Source of the DNA: Salinispora pacifica CNR114
GTDB lineage: Bacteria > Actinomycetota > Actinomycetes > Mycobacteriales > Micromonosporaceae
Assembly (NCBI RefSeq): GCF_000514775.1
Contig: NZ_AZWO01000044.1
Coordinates: forward strand, 1 to 36,320
DNA: 36,320 bases
Direction: 5' to 3'
Part shown: positions 16,084-24,694 of the stretch, in pieces
Position numbering within the stretch: the first letter of the stretch is position 1
How the letters are laid out: every line of letters begins with the position of its first letter
Notes under the pieces: generated by a model
What the model saw: the letters and a program-made list of their open reading frames with translations, nothing else
What the model was told of the DNA's origin: nothing
Databases searched by the model: none
Program-made: the position numbers and the translations under genes

Positions 16084-17136
16084 GTGAAGCTTCGGGTTAG
16101 TGCCGCGCTCTTCGGGCTCGGCGTCTTGTTACTGGTCTTCGCGGTCGGGCTGCCGCTGTACGTCGCTCCCGCCATCAGCCGGCTCCCCTACGACCTCAAG
16201 CCAACGACGTTGGTCGCAGAAGCAACCAATGCGCGGTTCTTGCAGATCACCGCCGACAATGAATCGCTCACCGTCGAAGTTCCACGAGCCACCCTGCAGT
16301 CCACGATCGAGGTACTTCCCCAGCCTGGCGAGACCCGGGATCGCCTGCCCGAGCAGCTCAAGGGCGACGCGGTGATCTGGGATGTCTACCAGACCGTCGT
16401 ACGGAGTGACACGCAGGCTCCGATCACCATGTACAGCACGCAGCTCGCCCTCTATCGCGTCTCCGGTACCGCCGCTCCCTGGGATGACCAGTGGCTCAAG
16501 CAGGACGACAGCGAGGGGACCCCGCAGGGCAACGTCGAGTACTCGGGGCTGACCTACAAGTTCCCGTTCGGTGCGGAGAAGAAGGACTACCCGGTCTTCG
16601 ACCGTGACCTCAGGGAGGCGATCGCGGCGACCTTCGTCGGCACCGAGACCGTCGAAGGTATCGAGGTCTACCGCTACGAGCAGCGGATCGAGAACCGGGT
16701 GCTGGACACCCCGGAGGAGAGCCTGCAGGTGCTGCTGAGCACCTTCGCCCCCGGTTCCACCACCGGCGAGATCGTCTACAACAACACCCGGACGTACTGG
16801 GTTGATCCGGTTACCGGTGCGTACGTTGACGTGCGGGAGCAACAGCGAAAGGAACTGCGTACGGACGCTGGCTCCACCACCGTCCTGCTCGATGCTGACT
16901 TCAACTACACGGACGACACCGTCAACAACAGCGTAGAGACGGTTAAATCGAACCGTCTCAAGATCGGCCTGGCCCGGCTCTGGGGACCGATCGCCGCGGG
17001 TGTTCTCGGCCTGATCGCCCTCGCTGTCGGCCTCCGGCTGTTCCTGCGAACCGGGGGTGCCGGCGGTCGACACTCGACCGCCGCGTCGGCGGCTGGCGGC
17101 CCGGCAGCCACCAAGGTGGAGCAAGATCCGAGCTAG
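16084..17136 (+). CDS. DUF3068 (PorA/LmcA-family) membrane protein
   Basis: A 350-residue protein with an N-terminal membrane helix (about 5-27), an extracytoplasmic domain and a second helix (about 298-322), then a short Gly/Ala-rich cytoplasmic tail. This is the DUF3068 layout. From memory, the mycobacterial member LmcA (MSMEG_0317, Rv0227c) is needed for lipomannan maturation and lipoarabinomannan synthesis; some family members are labelled porin PorA-like. The GTG at 16084 follows a strong AGGAGG (16074-16079) at a 4-base spacing; the long upstream frame is antisense to the acyltransferase gene and is not used. A probable lipoglycan-assembly factor by context. Confidence 0.85.
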   Translation: MKLRVSAALFGLGVLLLVFAVGLPLYVAPAISRLPYDLKPTTLVAEATNARFLQITADNESLTVEVPRATLQSTIEVLPQPGETRDRLPEQLKGDAVIWDVYQTVVRSDTQAPITMYSTQLALYRVSGTAAPWDDQWLKQDDSEGTPQGNVEYSGLTYKFPFGAEKKDYPVFDRDLREAIAATFVGTETVEGIEVYRYEQRIENRVLDTPEESLQVLLSTFAPGSTTGEIVYNNTRTYWVDPVTGAYVDVREQQRKELRTDAGSTTVLLDADFNYTDDTVNNSVETVKSNRLKIGLARLWGPIAAGVLGLIALAVGLRLFLRTGGAGGRHSTAASAAGGPAATKVEQDPS

Positions 17137-17150
17137 TCGCCGGGGGTTGA

Positions 17151-17194
17151 CCCGGGGGGCAGGGGTGACGCGCACGTCCGCCCCTTGCCCCCGG
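17151..17194. terminator. Bidirectional hairpin between convergent genes
   Basis: A G/C-rich inverted repeat (about 17151-17166 with 17181-17194, one bulge) lies between the convergent DUF3068 and DUF885 genes, 15 bp past one stop and 17 bp past the other. There is no long T-run, so termination efficiency is uncertain. Confidence 0.6.
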
Positions 17195-17210
17195 GCCCTT
17201 GCCTCCGCGC

Positions 17211-18881
17211 TCAGATCCGGGCGAGCGCCCGACGTAGCGGGTCCAGGCCGAGTGAGCCCAGGTCGAGCGCCTGCCGGTGGAACTCCCGGAGGTCGAACTC
17301 AGCCCCCTTGCGGGCCTCGGCGTCGGCCCGAGCCTGCAGCCAGATTCGCTCACCTACCTTGTAGGACGGTGCCTGCCCGGGCCAGCCCAGGTAGCGGTTC
17401 AGCTCGAAGCGCAGGACCTCATCCGGCACCCGGCAGTGTGCCCGCATGAACTCCCAGCCCAACTCCGGCGTCCAGCGTTCACCCGGGTGAAAGCCGAACG
17501 GGTTGTCGGCCGGGATCTCCAACTCCAGGTGCATGCCGATGTCGACGATCACCCGGGCGGCGCGGAGCGCCTGGCCGTCGAGCATGCCCAGCCGTTCGCC
17601 CGGGTCCCCGAGGTAGCCCAGCTCGTCCATCAGCCGTTCGGCGTAGAGCGCCCACCCCTCGCCGTGCCCGGAAACCCAGCAGAGCAGCCGCTGCCAGCGG
17701 TTGAGGGTCTCTGCCTGGAGCACCGTCTGGGCAACCTGAAGATGGTGGCCCGGCACGCCCTCATGGTAGACGGTGGTGACCTCGCGCCAGGTGGAGAAGT
17801 CGTCGATGCCCTGTGGCACCGCCCACCACATCCGGCCGGGACGGGAGAAGTCCTCACTCGGGCCGGTGTAGTAGATCGCGCCGTCACTCGTCGGTGCCAG
17901 GCAACACTCGATCTGGTGGACCTGTTCCGGGATGTCGAAGTGAGTGCCGTGCAGCTCACTGACCGCCTTGTCGGCGAGGTTCTGCATCCAGTCCCGGAAC
18001 GCCTCCTTGCCCCGGATGGTCCGCGCCGGGTCCGCGTCCAGCGTGGCTACCGCCTCGTCGACGGTGGCGCCGGGGCCGACGATCCGCGCGGCGACCGCTC
18101 GCATCTCCGTCTCCAGCCGGGCCAGCTCCGCAAACCCCCAGGCGTACGTCTCGTCCAGGTCCACCCGGGCACCGAGAAAGTACTGCGAGGCCAGCTCGTA
18201 GTGCTCTCGGCCGGCGGCCTGCTTCGCCCTGCCCCGCGGGGCCAGTTCGGTCCGGAGGAAGCGGCCGAACTCGGCGGTCGCCGCGGTGGCGGTCGTGGCA
18301 CCCCGACGCAGTTCGGCACCGAGTGCGCCCCCCGCGCCCAGCCGTTCGACCAGCCCGTGGAAGAAGTTGTCCCCGTCCGGTGCCACCCAGGTGTCACACT
18401 GTTTGGCTACCTCGAGCAGCTGGGCTCGCGCGCTGGAATGGCCGGCCGCAGCCGCCTCGCGCAGCGTGGTCTGGTACTGCCCGAGGGCTCCGGCGAAGTG
18501 GTTGAGCCGCGCGGCGATGTTGGCCTGTGCCTCCTCGCCCTCGGTCGGCATCAGGTCAAACACGGAGCGGAGCTCGTGCAGTCCGCTGGTGATGACGTTG
18601 ACTCCCCGGCCGACCTCTCCCGCCGCGTAGCGGGCGAGTTCCAGGCTGAGCCGCTCCTGCATGGCCTCCTTCGCGGTCTGCTCCGGCAGCGACTGAGGTT
18701 CCACGCCGTCGAGGTCGGCGAGGGCTCGGCGGGTCAGGTCGGCGCGGGCGGCGTAGCCGTCCGGCGAGAGGTCGTCGAGGCGGTCGTCGTGGCCGGTGAT
18801 GCCGACGTAGGTGGCGCCGGTCGGACTCAGCGCGGCCCACTCGCCCACGTACCGGTTCGCAATATCGTCGATTCGTCCCAC
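17211..18881 (-). CDS. DUF885 family predicted zinc metallopeptidase
   Basis: A 556-residue protein with the DUF885 pattern: an HEGVPGHH motif at residues 373-380 (HExxxxH-type metal site) and GHGEGWALYAERL about 35 residues later supplying the third ligand. A PxRRALARI-like tail ends the protein. No signal peptide is visible, so it is probably cytoplasmic. The family is classed with zinc-dependent peptidases; the substrate is unknown. The start is GTG at 18881 with a weak ribosome site. Divergent from the EamA transporter gene. Confidence 0.87.
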   Translation of the reverse strand: MGRIDDIANRYVGEWAALSPTGATYVGITGHDDRLDDLSPDGYAARADLTRRALADLDGVEPQSLPEQTAKEAMQERLSLELARYAAGEVGRGVNVITSGLHELRSVFDLMPTEGEEAQANIAARLNHFAGALGQYQTTLREAAAAGHSSARAQLLEVAKQCDTWVAPDGDNFFHGLVERLGAGGALGAELRRGATTATAATAEFGRFLRTELAPRGRAKQAAGREHYELASQYFLGARVDLDETYAWGFAELARLETEMRAVAARIVGPGATVDEAVATLDADPARTIRGKEAFRDWMQNLADKAVSELHGTHFDIPEQVHQIECCLAPTSDGAIYYTGPSEDFSRPGRMWWAVPQGIDDFSTWREVTTVYHEGVPGHHLQVAQTVLQAETLNRWQRLLCWVSGHGEGWALYAERLMDELGYLGDPGERLGMLDGQALRAARVIVDIGMHLELEIPADNPFGFHPGERWTPELGWEFMRAHCRVPDEVLRFELNRYLGWPGQAPSYKVGERIWLQARADAEARKGAEFDLREFHRQALDLGSLGLDPLRRALARI

Positions 18882-19045
18882 GAGCTCGACCCTACGTGAT
18901 CGTGCAGGCGGGGCGCGCCCGTGAGTGCGCTGGATTCGGGGTCGCTCCCAAGACCTGCGGTCACCGCCCGGCAGGCTTTGTGACGGCCAACACGGCGTCC
19001 GAAAATCACCAGACTTTCCTGCCCACGGCCGGCAGAGTGTCAGGG

Positions 19046-20029
19046 GTGACAGTCGAGTCCGCCCCTGACCGGGCTGTGCTGCGGAGCTGGCTGCCCGGGT
19101 ACCTCGCGTTGGCCGCGATCTGGGGTTCCAGCTTCCTGTTCATCAAGATCGGGGTACGGGAGCTGCACCCGGTGCACCTGACCCTCTACCGGGTCGGCGC
19201 CGGCGCGGCAACGCTGCTGATCCTGCTCGCGGTGCTGCGCGACCGGCTGCCGCGCGAGCCGCGGGTCTGGGCCCATCTGGTCGTCACCGGGGGAATCGGC
19301 GTGGCGCTGCCGTTCACCCTGTTCGGCTACGGCGGGGAGCGGGTCGAGTCCATGCTCTCCGGGATCTGGAACGCCACCACACCGCTGGTCGTGCTTCCCA
19401 TGGCGGTGCTGGTCTTCCGCACCGAACGGCTGACCGCCGCCCGGGCGGTCGGGCTCGGGCTGGGCTTCGTCGGCGTACTGGTGGTGCTCGGGGTGTGGCA
19501 GGGGGCTGGTGGTGCGCACTTCGTCGGCCAGCTGATGTGCTTCGGCGCCGCGGCCTGCTACGGGATGGCCATCCCGTACCAGAAGAAGTTCGTCGCGGGC
19601 CGCTCCTACTCCGGGCTGGCCCTGTCGGCGGCGCAGCTGTTGATGGCGCTGGCGCTGCTCACCGTCGTCACCCCGTTCGTGGCGGGTGCCCCGCCGCTGC
19701 CGACCGCCCTCTCCGGCTCGGTCCTGGCCAGCATGGTCGCGCTCGGCGCACTCGGTACCGGGCTGGCCTTCCTGATTCACTTCCGCAACATCCGGGTCGC
19801 CGGCGCGAGTACCGCGGCGACGGTGACCTACGTGATCCCGGTCTTCGCGGTGCTGGTCGGTGCGCTGGTGCTCGACGAGCGGCTGACCTGGCACCAACCG
19901 GTCGGTGCGGTGGTGGTCCTGCTCGGTGTCGCCGTCACCCAGGGGCTGATCGGTCCCCGCCGCCGACCACGCACCGCCGCGCAGCCGGCTGCCGCAGCCG
20001 GAACTTCGGCCGCGGCAGCCGGAACCTAG
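19046..20029 (+). CDS. EamA family drug/metabolite transporter
   Basis: Ten hydrophobic helices in two repeated five-helix EamA halves. The first begins with LAAIWGSSFLFIKIGV and the second carries the usual YVIPVFAVLVGALVLDE near the C-terminus. Predicted inner-membrane exporter of small metabolites; substrate unknown. The protein ends in an Ala/Gly-rich tail. The start is uncertain: the GTG at 19046 gives 327 residues and sits just before the first helix, another GTG lies at 19037, and a frame open to 18896 would add an atypical 50-residue extension. Confidence 0.88.
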   Translation: MTVESAPDRAVLRSWLPGYLALAAIWGSSFLFIKIGVRELHPVHLTLYRVGAGAATLLILLAVLRDRLPREPRVWAHLVVTGGIGVALPFTLFGYGGERVESMLSGIWNATTPLVVLPMAVLVFRTERLTAARAVGLGLGFVGVLVVLGVWQGAGGAHFVGQLMCFGAAACYGMAIPYQKKFVAGRSYSGLALSAAQLLMALALLTVVTPFVAGAPPLPTALSGSVLASMVALGALGTGLAFLIHFRNIRVAGASTAATVTYVIPVFAVLVGALVLDERLTWHQPVGAVVVLLGVAVTQGLIGPRRRPRTAAQPAAAAGTSAAAAGT

Positions 20030-20062
20030 TCCTCGGCGGCGGGAGCATCGGCCCGCCATCGG

Positions 20063-21133
20063 TCAGGAGCGGCTTGCGGCCCACGCCACCAGCCGCTGCG
20101 CCGGCCAGGTGTTGACCACCCGGTCGGCGGGGACGCCACAGCGGGCGGCGCGTTCGCAGCCGAACCGTTGCCAGTCGAGCTGACCTGGGGCATGCGCGTC
20201 GGTGTTGATCGCGAACCGGCAGCCAGCCTCCAGTGCCCGCCGAATCAGCCGTTTCGGCGGGTCCTGCCGCTCCGGCCGGGAGTTGATCTCAACCACGACG
20301 CCCCGCTCCGCGCAGGCCGCGAAGACGGCGTCCGCGTCGAAGTCGCTCTCCCCCCGGGCGCGCCGCCGGTGCCCCCGGTCGCCCGGCCCGGTCACGCCCG
20401 CCGGCCGAGTGGAGACCATCCGGCCGGTGCAGTGCCCGAGGATGTCCAGGTGCGGGTTCGCGACCGCGGTGAGCATTCGACGAGTCATCCGCCCCCGCTC
20501 GTCGGAGAGGTTGCTGTGCACCGAGCCCACCACCACGTCGAGTTGGGCGAGCAGCTCCTCGTCCTGGTCCAGCGTGCCATCGGCGAGGATGTCCACCTCA
20601 ATGCCGGTAAGGATCCGGAACCCCGGCGGCAACGCCTCGTTCAGCTGCGCCACCTGCTCCAGTTGGCGGCGTAGCCGGTCGGCGGTCAGCCCGCGCGCCA
20701 CCTTCAGCCGAGGCGAGTGGTCGGTGAGCACCAGGTACTCATGGCCCAGCTCGACCGCGGCCAACGCCATCTCCTCGATTGGGGAGCCGCCGTCGGACCA
20801 GTCCGAATGGGTGTGACAGTCGCCGCGTAAGGCCGTCCGTAACGCTGCCGCCTCAGCGTCCAGGTCGGTGCCCTCGGTCGCCGCCAGCCGACGCAGGTAG
20901 ACCGGCTCCTCGCCCGCCAGTGACTCGGCCACGCAGCGGGCGGTGACCGCGCCCACCCCGGACAGGTCGGTGAGCTTGCCGGCCCGGGCCAACTCGGCGA
21001 CCTCCGCGGTCGGCAGGGCGGCCACGGCCTTCGCCGCCGACCGGAACGCGCGCACCCGATAGGTGGCTTCGTTGGCCCGTTCCAGCAGGAAAGCTATCCG
21101 GCGTAGGTCAGCGATGGGATCCCGGGCGGTCAT
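20063..21133 (-). CDS. PHP domain hydrolase with N-terminal HhH (PolX C-terminal-like)
   Basis: A 356-residue protein combining a helix-hairpin-helix/PolX-like N-terminus (about 5-90, with LTDLSGVGAVTARCV) and a PHP phosphoesterase domain. Metal-binding motifs are DCHTHSDWSD (H107, H109), LTDHS (D138, H139), GIEVDIL, GSVHS, LGHCTGR, EINSRPERQDPP and NTDAHA, a near complete PHP set. It resembles bacterial family X polymerases without the polymerase palm, so DNA repair or histidinol-phosphatase-like hydrolysis are both possible. Between LGHCTGR and DFDADAVF it has an arginine-rich stretch of about 25 residues that looks longer than the family norm. The ATG at 21133 has AGGA close by. Confidence 0.85.
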   Translation of the reverse strand: MTARDPIADLRRIAFLLERANEATYRVRAFRSAAKAVAALPTAEVAELARAGKLTDLSGVGAVTARCVAESLAGEEPVYLRRLAATEGTDLDAEAAALRTALRGDCHTHSDWSDGGSPIEEMALAAVELGHEYLVLTDHSPRLKVARGLTADRLRRQLEQVAQLNEALPPGFRILTGIEVDILADGTLDQDEELLAQLDVVVGSVHSNLSDERGRMTRRMLTAVANPHLDILGHCTGRMVSTRPAGVTGPGDRGHRRRARGESDFDADAVFAACAERGVVVEINSRPERQDPPKRLIRRALEAGCRFAINTDAHAPGQLDWQRFGCERAARCGVPADRVVNTWPAQRLVAWAASRS

Positions 21134-21164
21134 TCCTGCAACCTAACGGCTGCGGCCAGGACAC

Positions 21165-21908
21165 TCACGGCTCCTTCGGGCAACCGTGTCGGCGCTGCCA
21201 GTCCGTCACCTCCACAGCGGGCGACCGGTTCACCCCACGTCGCCACGCGTCCAGGTAGGGCGCCGGCCACACCACCCCCCGCCGGATCCACCAGCCGTCC
21301 TTTCCTAGACACGGCGGCGAGATGCCGAAGTGCAGATGACACACGTTGTTCGCGTTGCCGGTTCGGCCGACGGTGCCGAGCTGCTGCCCGGCGACGACGC
21401 GTACGCCCGGATCGAGGCCCGCCGCGACCTCGGTCAGGTGTGAGCCGTAGTAGCGCACCCCGTCATCGCCCAGTACCGCCACCGACAGGCCGCCATTGAA
21501 CGGACCGCGGAGGCCGCCCGGGTCGAAGCGGTCCACTCGGCTCACCTCCAGCACCGAACCGTCCGTCACCGCCACCACCGGCGCACCGCAGTCGGCGAAG
21601 ATGTCCGTGGCGGGATACACCGAGTGGGTCGGATGATAGGAGGCGTCACCGGCCCGTACCGGGAAGACGTGCCGGACCTCGGCGGGCCGCGTCTGCGGTG
21701 GGGACGCCGCCGCCTTCGGCGAAGCCGCTGTCGCCGTCGGAGTCGAGCTGGCCGCGGGGGTGGTGGGGGTTGGGGCAATGGTGCCCGGGCGACTGGCCGT
21801 GCCGGTGTCCACCCCGGGGCGGGTCGTCGCGCAGCTCGCGGTGAGCACCGCGGCGAGCAGAAGCAGCAGGGGATACGCCGGGCGGCGTCCGGTCAACGGC
21901 GCAGGCAT
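21165..21908 (-). CDS. M23 family peptidase lipoprotein
   Basis: A 247-residue secreted lipoprotein: signal peptide with lipobox LTASC (lipidated C26), a Thr/Ala/Pro-rich linker (about 30-75) and a LytM/M23 domain. The zinc ligands appear as H in THSVYPATD together with the aspartate, and HLHFG near the C-terminus. Members cut peptidoglycan cross-links or act as regulators of amidases. It lies 31 bp upstream of the PHP gene on the same strand, perhaps co-transcribed. Start ATG at 21908. Confidence 0.88.
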   Translation of the reverse strand: MPAPLTGRRPAYPLLLLLAAVLTASCATTRPGVDTGTASRPGTIAPTPTTPAASSTPTATAASPKAAASPPQTRPAEVRHVFPVRAGDASYHPTHSVYPATDIFADCGAPVVAVTDGSVLEVSRVDRFDPGGLRGPFNGGLSVAVLGDDGVRYYGSHLTEVAAGLDPGVRVVAGQQLGTVGRTGNANNVCHLHFGISPPCLGKDGWWIRRGVVWPAPYLDAWRRGVNRSPAVEVTDWQRRHGCPKEP

Positions 21909-21964
21909 CCGGCCATCCTGACAGACCAGTACGGTGGGAGGGAAAAACTGGGGAGGAGGCGACC

Positions 21965-22327
21965 GTGACCGACCCGTACGACGGGGGCCGCCCGCGAAGC
22001 CCGTCGGGGCTCTTCCCCGCTGGGCCGCCAGCGCGACCCACCTACCGTGAACCCCATCCAGTCCACGGTGCCGCGGTAGTCCTCGGTGGCGTCGTCGCCA
22101 CGACCTGGCTGCTGCTCTTTGGGCTGCTCGGCACCAGCGTGCGGGGATTCGCCTGGTGGACGGTGTTCGCTGGTGGCGTCGCCTGGCTGGCGGCTCTGCT
22201 GTTGGTGCGGCACGGCGATCGGGGAGTTGCCACCGGTGTCGCGATCGTCGTCGGTGGCGGGTGGAGCATCGCGGCGGCGGTCGTTGCGAGCCGCTGGATG
22301 GTCAGTGGAGACTGGCCCCTCTGGTAG
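21965..22327 (+). CDS. Small four-helix membrane protein, unknown function
   Basis: A 120-residue protein: a Pro-rich cytoplasmic N-terminus (1-34) and three to four hydrophobic helices (about 35-57, 62-80, 85-110). No family recognised. The GTG at 21965 has an excellent GGGAGGAGG ribosome site just upstream (21951-21959). Divergent from the M23 lipoprotein gene (56-bp gap). Confidence 0.75.
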   Translation: MTDPYDGGRPRSPSGLFPAGPPARPTYREPHPVHGAAVVLGGVVATTWLLLFGLLGTSVRGFAWWTVFAGGVAWLAALLLVRHGDRGVATGVAIVVGGGWSIAAAVVASRWMVSGDWPLW

Positions 22328-22618
22328 GTGGGTTCGGCCACCTAGGGCGGCCCGGTCCACCCTTCCCCCCGGCTGCTTCGATCAGTGCGGCGGCGTCGAT
22401 TGGCCACCTGTCGGGGCGTTGGCCGGTCGTCCGGCGACCCCACCGGCTAACGTGCACGCGTAAGACCGTCCGGGCATCGCTGGGCGAGCGGCAGGTGGGG
22501 CTGATGGCCTGGTCACGCCGTAACCGGCGGTGGTCGGTGGCCAGGCCGGCCACCGACTACGCGCAGCCGCGGACGGTCCGAGGATTTCGGGCTACGCCGA
22601 GGAAATTTGGGGGGAACC

Positions 22619-23143
22619 GTGTCGTACTTTGCTGCGGCCGTGGTGCGGGACGAGAGCGGCTGGACCGCCGCCGAGGTGAACCTCCGCGGTGCCGTTGACG
22701 TGGACGGGATTGCCGACCGGTTGCGCGACGTTGACCCCGGCGCCGACCTGTCGCTGCTCTTCGTCGAGGCCGAGGATGAGTACCTGGTGATCCTGCGGCT
22801 CGACGAGGGTGAGGACCTGCGGGTCTTCGGTTCGGACTCGGCGTACGCCGAGGAGACCCAGCTGGGCGCGCTGCTGGTCGGGGATCTCAAGGCGTCGGTG
22901 CCGGCGTTGGACGAGATCGAGGAACCCCGTGCCGCCGCCGGTGACCCGGAGAGCGAACAGCCCGCCGCGGACCCGGAGGCGGACCCGGTCGGGGACGCGG
23001 ACCTCCTCGCCGACCTGGGGGTGTCCGGGACGAAGCTGATCGCGCTCTGCGGGCATGAGGGGCTGCTGCCGGCGGATGTCACCACCGAGGCGTGCACGGT
23101 GTTGGGCTGCGCCGACGAGGTTGAGGAACTGCGTGAGGTGTGA
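22619..23143 (+). CDS. tRNA adenosine deaminase-associated protein
   Basis: A 174-residue acidic protein of the actinobacterial family found directly upstream of tadA. It opens SYFAAAVVRDESGWTAAEV and has an acidic low-complexity stretch (EEPRAAAGDPESEQPAADPE) before a conserved C-terminal segment (TKLIALCGHEGLLPADV). Its biochemical role is not known; a partner of TadA is inferred from constant linkage. The GTG at 22619 follows GGGGGG with 4 bases between; an in-frame TTG at 22607 is less likely. It overlaps the tadA start by 11 bases. Confidence 0.85.
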   Translation: MSYFAAAVVRDESGWTAAEVNLRGAVDVDGIADRLRDVDPGADLSLLFVEAEDEYLVILRLDEGEDLRVFGSDSAYAEETQLGALLVGDLKASVPALDEIEEPRAAAGDPESEQPAADPEADPVGDADLLADLGVSGTKLIALCGHEGLLPADVTTEACTVLGCADEVEELREV

Positions 23144-23780
23144 GCCCGTCGCCGTGGGCGAGATCGGGAGCGTGGGCGGGGCCGGGACCGGGACCGGGAG
23201 CGTGAGCGGGTCCGGGAGTGGGAGCGTGGGCGGGTCCGGGAGTGGGAGCACAGGTGAGCGTGAGCGCGAGGCCGGCCTGGGCGGTGCCGGCCGCCGGCAG
23301 CGCCACGAAGAGTGGATGCGCCGGGCGTTGGAAGTCGCGGTCGCCGGGGCGGCGACCACGGTCACTGCCGCGGACGGGATTCCGGCCCCCGCCGCCGCTG
23401 ACGACATTCCGGTCGGTGCCGTGCTCCTCGGCCCGGACGGGGCCGAGCTGGCCACCGCCCGCAACGAGCGGGAGCTGACCGGGGACCCGACCGCGCACGC
23501 CGAGGTGCTGGCGCTACGCCGGGCAGCTGGTCGGCTCGGCCGCTGGCGGCTCGACGGGTGCACCCTGGTGGTAACCCTGGAGCCGTGCACGATGTGTGCC
23601 GGGGCGCTGGTGCTGGCCCGGGTTTCCACGGTGGTGTTCGGAGCGTGGGAGCCGAAGACCGGCGCGGCCGGCTCGCTCTGGGACGTGCTGCGCGACCGCC
23701 GACTGAACCACCGCCCCGAGGTCTACGGCGGTGTCCTGGAAACGGAGACGGCGGCGGTCCTGCGCGCCTTCTTCCGGTAG
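23133..23780 (+). CDS. tadA: tRNA-specific adenosine deaminase TadA
   Basis: Zinc-dependent deaminase converting A34 to inosine in tRNA-Arg(ACG). The cytidine/deoxycytidylate deaminase fold is clear, with the catalytic HAEVLAL motif and the PCTMCAGAL zinc site. The GTG at 23133 has GAGG at a 6-base spacing and overlaps the preceding gene, giving 215 residues, longer than the usual ~150-170. The excess is a Gly/Ser/Val-rich N-terminal stretch from a 24-bp DNA repeat, with further in-frame GTG codons. One of these, at 23226, also has a GGGAG at a 7-base spacing, so a shorter form is possible. It forms an operon with its associated protein and ends before a hairpin terminator. Confidence 0.93.
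   Translation: MRCEPVAVGEIGSVGGAGTGTGSVSGSGSGSVGGSGSGSTGEREREAGLGGAGRRQRHEEWMRRALEVAVAGAATTVTAADGIPAPAAADDIPVGAVLLGPDGAELATARNERELTGDPTAHAEVLALRRAAGRLGRWRLDGCTLVVTLEPCTMCAGALVLARVSTVVFGAWEPKTGAAGSLWDVLRDRRLNHRPEVYGGVLETETAAVLRAFFR
23166..23243 (+). repeat. 24-bp tandem repeat inside tadA 5' region
   Basis: Three 24-bp units (23166-23189, 23196-23219, 23220-23243), the last two differing at one base, encode the 8-residue unit GSVxGxGx. A 6-bp insertion separates units one and two. Each unit contains an in-frame GTG and GGGAG motifs, so unit number could change the translation start or linker length. Confidence 0.85.
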
Positions 23781-23852
23781 GGCCGACGGCCCGAGACGAC
23801 CGACGGCCGCCACCTTCGCGGCAGGTCCGGCGGCCGCCGGTGCTCGCGGCAG

Positions 23853-23899
23853 CGTCCCGACCCGGCGCCGACGGTTGGTGCCGCCACCGGGTCGGGACG
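23853..23899. terminator. Terminator between tadA and deoD
   Basis: A perfect 13-bp inverted repeat (23853-23865 with 23887-23899) with a 21-base loop that can itself pair in part. It lies between the two convergent genes and can serve both. No clear T-run on either side. Confidence 0.7.
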
Positions 23900-23909
23900 A
23901 GCCCGTGGA

Positions 23910-24617
23910 TCAGGCGATGATGGTGTCCAGGGCGATCTCCACCATCTGGCTGAACGTCTGCTCCCGCTCCTGTGAGGTGGTCTTCTCCCCGGTGCGGATG
24001 TGATCGCTGACCGTCAGGATGGTGAGCGCGCGGGCCTTGAACCGGGCGGCGATGGTGTAAAGCGCTGCCGATTCCATCTCGACCGCCAGCACGCCGTATT
24101 CGGCGAGCGAGTCGTAGAGGTCCGGCCGGTCGGTGTAGAAGGCGTCCCCCGCCAGGACCGGCCCGACCCGCATGGTGACGCCGCGCCGCTCGGCCACCTC
24201 CACCGAGGTACGTAGTAGCCCGAAGTCGGCGACCGGGGCGTAGTCGACCAGCCCGTCGAAACGTACGCGGTTCATGTTCGAGTCGGTGGCGGAACCGATC
24301 GCCGCCACCACGTCACGGAGTTGGAGGTCCTCGGCGAGGGCACCACAGGAGCCGACCCGGATCAGCGACCGGACGCCGTACTCGTTGATCAGCTCATGCG
24401 CGTAGATCGAGGCGGACGGCATGCCCATGCCGGAACCCTGGATCGACACGTCGACCCCGTTCCAGCGGCCGGTGAAGCCGAGCATCCCGCGGACGGTCGA
24501 GTAGCACTGCGCGCCCTCAAGGTAGGTCTCCGCGATCCACTTGGCCCGCAGCGGGTCACCTGGCATCAGGACCCGCTCGGCGATCTCTCCCGGCTTCGCG
24601 CCGATGTGCGTACTCAT
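23910..24617 (-). CDS. deoD: Purine-nucleoside phosphorylase (DeoD-type)
   Basis: A 235-residue cytoplasmic enzyme that cleaves purine (deoxy)nucleosides with phosphate. Full-length match to the hexameric DeoD family: N-terminal HIGAKPGEIAERVLMPGDPLRAK, GSGMGMPSASIYAHEL, IRVGSCGAL, and the substrate-binding VEMESAALYT followed by TVSDHIRTGE. The ATG start at 24617 matches the family N-terminus although no strong ribosome site is seen. Monocistronic; divergent from tRNA-Ser. Confidence 0.95.
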   Translation of the reverse strand: MSTHIGAKPGEIAERVLMPGDPLRAKWIAETYLEGAQCYSTVRGMLGFTGRWNGVDVSIQGSGMGMPSASIYAHELINEYGVRSLIRVGSCGALAEDLQLRDVVAAIGSATDSNMNRVRFDGLVDYAPVADFGLLRTSVEVAERRGVTMRVGPVLAGDAFYTDRPDLYDSLAEYGVLAVEMESAALYTIAARFKARALTILTVSDHIRTGEKTTSQEREQTFSQMVEIALDTIIA

Positions 24618-24656
24618 GGCAGGGATTCTGCCAGCCCACCCCCGGCCTCGTACCGG

Positions 24657-24687
24657 TTGGGCCTTCCCTCGGGCGGTCCTGTAGCCT
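24657..24687 (+). promoter_or_regulatory. Possible tRNA-Ser promoter
   Basis: TTGGGC (24657-24662) and TAGCCT (24682-24687) with a 19-base spacer lie just upstream of the tRNA, placing a start near 24694. Weak consensus; offered as the best candidate. Confidence 0.3.
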
Positions 24688-24694
24688 ACTCGGC

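Noticed and set aside
17277..18899. 540-codon plus-strand frame opposite the DUF885 gene
   Set aside because: The opposite strand encodes a complete metallopeptidase with its metal motif; this frame is antisense.
23781..23845. GC-rich inverted segment (GGCCGCC stretches) as a second terminator
   Set aside because: Imperfect and without T-run; the 13-bp hairpin at 23853-23899 explains termination better.
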